The position numbers were made by a program, and so were the translations under genes. Below, in pieces: positions 58,185-64,000 of a DNA stretch of 64,000 nt. The stretch covers positions 17,326,201 through 17,390,200 of the forward strand of contig CM068314.1 in assembly GCA_034766995.1 (NCBI GenBank). Reading direction: 5' to 3'. Each line of letters starts with the position of its first letter. Positions within the stretch are counted from its first letter, which is position 1. Below the pieces are notes generated by a model. That model ran no database searches, had not been told where the DNA came from, and saw only the letters and a program-made list of their open reading frames with translations. The DNA comes from Acanthacorydalis orientalis (lineage: Eukaryota; Arthropoda; Insecta; Megaloptera; Corydalidae).

Positions 58185-58712
58185 CACGTTGATTGTGTTT
58201 TTTCAAAAACATTTACTTTGTTTTTTATTTTGTTACCTTTCGAAGCTCATTCTGTGACTTCAGGCGTTGATGGTAAATTCATGTATATAATGTATACTGC
58301 CAATTATTGTATTTGTAACAGAACAACATACAATCATCTCTGTACCAATATAAAGTGTAATCTCGATTGTATAGCAATTTGATTCCAACAATTTGTATTT
58401 TTTGGCACAATTAGAACTTATTTTTTATTTATAAAATGAATTGTAAATATATTCATTTTATATGATAGGTCGTTAATTCCACTGTACGGCACATTGAATT
58501 TATGTACATTTGTAAAAAAATATGCTTTGACAACATTTTTCATGATAAGTGTTAATATCAATAATTCATGTGATTTTTTATATATGCAAATGTACTTAAT
58601 GTAAAAAGTATTAATATTTAAATTTATTTACTTTAAATTTTATATAAAATTACGTTTATTTAAAAATACATGGCAGTAAATAATAACACACGCATATTTA
58701 TGTATACATTTA

Positions 58713-58713
<1 letters not shown>

Positions 58714-58775
<62 letters not shown>

Positions 58776-58779
58776 GTAT
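58714..58779. repeat. (TA)n with TATG tail
   Basis: 49 bp of TA then four TATG units. Confidence 0.97.
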
Positions 58780-59896
58780 TGTGTAATAAAACGGAGAACT
58801 AACAAAATTATATTTTAAATTTACATGAAAGCAAAAAACTACTACATATGTTTTAGTAATTCGTTTTGAAAACTGTCTGTAAAATAAATGATGAATCATA
58901 ATACGTAGTTCGACCTTGATTGTTAATTATAACAGGTGCATATAGCAGCATGGGTCTCATCAACAGATGTGTTCAAAATTGGATTAAAGGCACAATTGAA
59001 AATGTCGAAATTAACAATTAATGATTCATTTTTTACAATATACATTGTAATTGACTTCATAACAATCGTTGTTTTAATCATTAAATATTTTAAATAAAAT
59101 ATAGGATTTGTGTTAAATTATTCTTCAGAAAATCATCAAAATTTTTAATTTATGTATTTTATGTTAATTAATTTTATATTTAATATGTTTTAATGATCAT
59201 AAGTTAATCAATAAGCAAATCTTTTGAATATTATATAAACTAAAAGCAATTTATAATATATATAACAAGAAACAGGTGTGCATAAATTCTAGATTAAATT
59301 AAAATAATTTGACGTGAATTTTAATCGTTATAAGCAGATTATTTTGAGAAGAGATTTAAGCGACAACTTTTATTGAAGTTTAATAACTAATACTAGCATA
59401 ATTACGAACATTAATAATGTAATTTCGCGCGTTCTCTAAATAAGTTTATAACTTTTTATTATATATAATATTTTTTAAGTAAAATAAAATAAATTTATCA
59501 TTTATTTGAAATTTATAGACTATAAAATGAGAAAAGTTACTTTCACTTACATGCTGAAATCGTATCAATTTGTCATATTCTAAAAATAGAATAACTCCAT
59601 TGATCTCTTCTTAAATAAAGCTTTTATACTATTCTTCAATTATGTAGATCAATTTCGAACGTTGATTACAAAGTTTTCTTTTGAAAATATCTGAAACGAA
59701 AATCAGAATGAATAAGATTTGTCTGCATCTGCATTTAAATTAAATTTGCAAAAAATCGTAAGTGACTAACATTGAGCTGGTAACCTTGTATCATAAGGTA
59801 TTATAAGTTTAAAACTGGCTTTAAAACATGTGTCATCTTTTCATTAAGAAAACAAGTGATTCAGTCGTTCATTGAACTTCGATCTTGATGACTTTC

Positions 59897-59899
<3 letters not shown>

Positions 59900-59948
<49 letters not shown>
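59900..59948. repeat. (TA)n microsatellite
   Basis: 49 bp of TA. Confidence 0.97.
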
Positions 59949-59953
<5 letters not shown>

Positions 59954-60603
59954 GAGAAATATGAGAATATTTCAGAAAAATAATATTTAAAGCAGTTTCA
60001 ATCAATCTTACAACTAAAAGAAAATATTTTAACTCATTTGAAATTACTTCAATCAAAAAGTACATAAATTAATAAATAATATTACTAAAATGTTATTTGT
60101 ATATTTTAGAAATGTATAATCGAATTCTCAATAATTAAAACAATTACCTAATATGAACTATAAATTGAATAGTTTATAATAAATAACTGTTTTGTAAAAA
60201 ATATATCATTTGGATGACAGTAATCTGAACATATCTGACGGAATTCTTTTACATGGTTGTGTTAAAAATGAAATTGAAATTTTTATTGCTATATTATTAA
60301 TTCTTAAATAAATTATATAAAATTTTAATTTTTAATTAAACTATTTCGTCATATAAATAGAAACACGGAAGATCAACTTTTGTTATGTAACTCATAATTA
60401 ATTTGTAATAGTTTTACTTTGTTGTTAATTGCAGTTAGTTTTCAAAAGGAATTCGACAAGAACGGGTAAAGTATTGACGAGGATAGTATATACACACGTA
60501 TAAACTAGGATTTTCATTTATTTAATCAATATGACGGAATTATATATAGAATATTTTACATAAGTGTATAGTTTTGTGTTTCGATTTTTATTTTTAACAC
60601 TTA

Positions 60604-60611
<8 letters not shown>

Positions 60612-60668
<57 letters not shown>
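60612..60668. repeat. (TA)n microsatellite
   Basis: 57 bp of TA preceded by 'acgtgtgtg'. Confidence 0.97.
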
Positions 60669-60672
<4 letters not shown>

Positions 60673-60846
60673 ATTATGTACAATAACAATACTTCCGGTA
60701 TAATTATAATGCGGCACAATGTTTAAACTGCATAATTAATAACAAATATGTAGTATACGGTTATAAACAAATATCAACTTCTTTGTTTATTATGGCGATA
60801 AAATCATCGATAACTCGTCAATCTCTTCTTCATCTATAAGCAAATA

Positions 60847-61184
60847 CAGTAGGGTATGCTAGAGCGAACATAATTCGTTCTATAATAGAACCTCGTTCGT
60901 TATACCATCTGTTCGTTCTAGTATATATTGAAATATATGTATTTAGGAGTAATCCGTTCCAGACTTTGAGCCTAGAGTAAAGTTACGATTTGACACAATC
61001 ATTTTAACAGGAAAAATATAACTAAAAGTAATATAAAATTAATTTATTTAACTTTTATAAAATAAACAAACTTTAGTGAAAATATAAACAAAAGACTAAT
61101 AAAAATCATAAAAAAGCACATGGAGGTGGAAGGAAAGGAGTCATCATATTCTTACTCGTTTTGAGTAACCGTCCTGTGGGAGAT
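60847..61184 (-). mobile_element. pogo/Tigger 3' terminal region
   Basis: Starting after a TA dinucleotide, 'cagtagggtatgctagagcg' is followed by 'agaacctcgttcgttatacc' and 'agtaatccgttccagacttt'. This resembles pogo/Tigger ends (CAGTAGAACCTCGTTATAACGAAC). It lies just beyond the C-terminal code of the minus-strand Tigger remnant, as expected for its 3' end. The opposite terminus was not identified. Confidence 0.6.
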
Positions 61185-61650
61185 TCAACAGTTAGAGGGC
61201 GATTCTACTTTTTTGAAGAATGAATCCAGGCTTGATTGCTTTATTCTGGATTTTTGGTCCCTCTAAAAGTGGGACATCAAGGAATCATTAAAATGATTAA
61301 AATCACTTTCCACAGTAGCAATATCAGAGTGATAGTCTTTCATAAGTTTGGACAGTTTATCCCAGCAAAAAAAAATACCTCTTTAATGTCCTCAGCTGGA
61401 ATGCTTTAACCTTTTTCTTCGTTCTCGTCCCGGAAAGCTAAACTCTGGTTCAGTGCCTTTGTCTCTTCATTGTGAAGCTCTATTAGCTTCTCAAGTGACA
61501 GCTCCTTCCTGTGGTCCTCCACCAGATCCTGCACGTCCTCCTTATTGATCTCTAGGCCCATGTTACTACCCAAAAACCCAATTTCCTGCACAATAGACTC
61601 TTCATCATCATGGCGTACGGTGCTATATCGAATGGTGCGAGTAGTATTTT
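61185..61650 (-). pseudogene. pogo/Tigger transposase pseudogene (C-terminal part)
   Basis: Minus-strand code reads 'DDEESIVQEIGFLGSNMGLE' and 'INKEDVQDLVEDHRKELS', then 'LEKLIELHNEETKALNQSL'. After a frameshift in a T-run it continues 'WDKLSKLMKDYHSDIATVES' and 'DFNHFNDSLMSHF', an in-frame TAG, then 'KQSSLDSFFKK'. These are the acidic linker and the C-terminal ND.VMSHFR...SLD.F blocks of Tigger transposases. The CENP-B-type DNA-binding and DDE catalytic domains are absent. Within the 134-codon ORF at 61406-61810, only the downstream half is Tigger-derived. Confidence 0.82.
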
Positions 61651-61787
61651 GCGCGCTGTTTGTTATAGTTTTGTTTGAAATTAAGGTACTTTCTCGTCGT
61701 TTTAGAATTTTGAAGTATAGATAAAATTTAAAAACACTATATCTTAGCCAAAAAGTTAGCATAACCTCACAAAACAGTAGTAAACAC

Positions 61788-62074
61788 ATGGCGTCCGAAA
61801 AGCAGCACATTAGGCATTACATACTTTTCTGATTCCAGTTGAAAAAAATGCTCTCGAAGTCGCTGGTATGATTTATTCAGTTTTGGGGGAAGGTATTTTG
61901 ACGCATAAAATATTAAAAAGAATGCTAACACAGTGGAAGAAATCCGAAAATGCATTGATGACTTTATTGATTCAAAGCTGCCATCTTATTTTCGAAAAGG
62001 GATTCGTCAATTACTCAATAGATGAAGCATGGTTACACAGAAGAGAAGAATGAAGGATATTTTGAGGATTGAAA
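61788..62074 (+). pseudogene. Mariner transposase pseudogene with large internal deletion
   Basis: N-terminal code from the ATG at 61788: 'MASEKQHIRHYILF', a stop in place of a Cys-type codon, 'FQLKK', frameshift, 'MIYSVLGEGILTHK' (the helix-turn-helix start, cf. SALGEG.V..RT..RWF). After 'KRM' it jumps to the C-terminus: 'VEEIRKCIDDFIDSKLPSYF', 'RKGIRQLLNRWMKHGYTEE' and 'GYFED' to a stop at 62072-62074. The whole catalytic core is missing. It lies back-to-back with the Tigger remnant and partly overlaps an ORF on the opposite strand. The terminal repeats were not resolved. Confidence 0.78.
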
Positions 62075-62327
62075 TGTATTCCATTTTTCTATAAAAAGGC
62101 ACTGTATAAATTTATATACTTAATAATTTAAAACATTACTATCTATAGCTATTAAAAAAAGCTAATCGTAAAATTTATAAATATTTTATATCAAGTGGAA
62201 GCAATATGTATAAAATGTTTGTACACTTTTGTACTTCACTAAATTAAATTTTTGAACAAATTCTTGAATTTTAGTTTATATTTCAATACTAATTTTAGAA
62301 AAATTTTAATAACTATTTAACAATTAA

Positions 62328-62329
<2 letters not shown>

Positions 62330-62424
<95 letters not shown>
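62330..62424. repeat. (TA)n microsatellite, interrupted
   Basis: Two TA blocks separated by 'catacata', together 95 bp. Confidence 0.97.
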
Positions 62425-62425
<1 letters not shown>

Positions 62426-62708
62426 TAAATTATTAAAATAGGAATCGTATTATTATTTAAAATGAAAAAAGGAAAAGAACATTGAATGTAACTGTTTTGG
62501 AATAATTTACAAAATATGATAATCAGTAATAAAAGCTGAAAAAAGCAATTACTTGATGTTATTTACGTTTTTCTATTAAACTATCAAATAAAAATCTTCA
62601 TTGTGGAATGAAATATATTCGAAACAGATATAAACATCGTGACTATTATAATACCGATTGAATCTACAAATAATATTACAATATTTGAAAATAGATATTG
62701 TGTTTATG

Positions 62709-62711
<3 letters not shown>

Positions 62712-62755
<44 letters not shown>
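62712..62755. repeat. (TA)n microsatellite
   Basis: 44 bp of TA. Confidence 0.97.
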
Positions 62756-62759
<4 letters not shown>

Positions 62760-63272
62760 GTCTATATGTATATATGGCAGTTATGCGATAAAACTGTCAA
62801 AATATACAAAGTTATTTATTTTAACAGTTCAAGCAACTACTCGCAACAAATATCAAAACGACTTAAAACTTTCTAGATCAAGTTATATTTTATATTCCTG
62901 ATAAACACGGTCATATGCATTAAAGTTTCAAACAAAAGTCGTTTCAGTTGATACATCAGTTTTACTGACCATCTCATTCTTGATACCGTTATTTTGATTT
63001 TATGTTATACATTCAGTTTAATAAAAATTGTATATGTTTCATTTCCGATTTACTCTTAAATTAACTCAAACGATCCAACTTTTTTACTTACGCTTGTAAT
63101 AAAAAGTAATGTATGATATGAAACAAATGACATTTTAAATATATTAAAATTAATATAATGCGTACTTATATAAAAATGAAAGTCAGTATTTTACTTTTAA
63201 TAATTTAAAAAAATGTATATTGTTTTTTTATTTACATCTTGTCTTTACTTTAATTTATTAGTGTTATGAAAT

Positions 63273-63392
<120 letters not shown>

Positions 63393-64000
63393 TTTATGCA
63401 ACTGTAGTTATACAAGAAATACTTGTTTTTATACTTATTCGACCATATCAGTTTTTTAAACGAAATGCAAATTAACTCAGATATATTAATTTAAAAATGA
63501 TGTAGAAAATATTCATAAATATTTACGAACAACACAGTAAGTGATTTAAATAGAAACCTGATATTTAGTTTACAGATTTTTAAATAAGAATATAGTAATT
63601 TATATTTCCTGTTCGTAAGTATATAACATTATGTATATATTAGGGATGGGAACTATATATAGTTTACATATAACGATATATTAATGTCGTTTATATTAGG
63701 GTAATCGTATTTCTAGAAATTGAAAGCACTATAAAAAATACATAAATGATTTTGTTGTTTCTTTAACACATTTACATCTTCAGTAGGAGGTATGTTGATT
63801 AAGAAAAAATATTTTTATTAATTTGAAGTATTATATTAAGTTGAATAAATAAATTATAATTTTTATTTTATGACTTGATGGGTGTACAATTAAATTTGAA
63901 TGTAATGTGTACTACATCGACTCGCCTATTTAAAAATCAATGTACTTATTTATTGAAAGCAGTACAATGAATTACAATACAAGGAAGCAATATAAAAGCA

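Larger units (their letters stand above)
56780..60846. other. AT-rich stretch, no gene seen
   Basis: It contains TA arrays at 57089, 57592, 58122, 58714, 59900 and 60612, the densest run of arrays in the window. ORFs such as 58182-58382 have no recognisable domain. Confidence 0.6.

Noticed and set aside
62085..62104. 'ggcactgta' as the second Tigger terminus pairing with 60847
   Set aside because: Only CAGT and scattered positions agree, and accepting it would place the separate mariner remnant inside the Tigger without other support.

Overview
This window is AT-rich eukaryotic DNA, about three quarters A+T by eye, almost certainly from an arthropod and most likely an insect. The evidence is the mixture of decayed insect-type transposons (mariner, pogo/Tigger, hAT, piggyBac-like ends, an RTE-like LINE), the lack of any long open reading frame, and the absence of bacterial gene layout. 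I cannot name the species. No complete protein gene, tRNA, rRNA or CRISPR array was seen. The window reads as a long intergenic or intronic tract with at most one or two small exon candidates.

Layout. 1-12 kb: AT-rich DNA with long (TA)n arrays, three copies of a palindromic MITE (73-335, 3770-3933, 9818-10190), a non-autonomous hAT element with an 8-bp target duplication (5365-5863) and a lone DNA-transposon terminus (about 11935). 12-18 kb: two decayed mariner remnants (12181-12352 and 17157-17673) around a long featureless stretch. 18-30 kb: a mixed-composition block (18860-19150), more palindromic MITEs, a 5'-truncated RTE-like LINE with perfect 17-bp target duplications (24471-25624) and a nested piggyBac-like end (to 29129). 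31.4-32.15 kb: a GC- and CpG-rich island holding the best exon candidate (31727-31800). 33-38.5 kb: two copies of a second MITE family (33118-33289, 37058-37270), a unique block (33890-34200) and a possible piggyBac cysteine-rich tail. 39-53 kb: an internally deleted mariner (39095-39646), six more palindromic MITEs, and a piggyBac-type MITE with TTAA ends (52635-52954). 54-57 kb: a hAT element (54907-55530) carrying an 84-bp mariner MITE, a small ORF candidate (54437-54598) and a strong CpG-rich island (56200-56760). 60.8-62.1 kb: a pogo/Tigger remnant facing an internally deleted mariner. The rest is AT-rich DNA without recognisable genes.

Three patterns dominate. About 45 long (TA)n or compound TA/TG/GA arrays are spread evenly, roughly one per 1.4 kb. 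A palindromic MITE family is present in about 12 degenerate copies. At least four distinct mariner insertions are present, all broken and several internally deleted. If the GC-rich islands mark promoters or exons, the window would be the sparse non-coding territory of one or more genes with large introns, but the sequence alone does not prove this.
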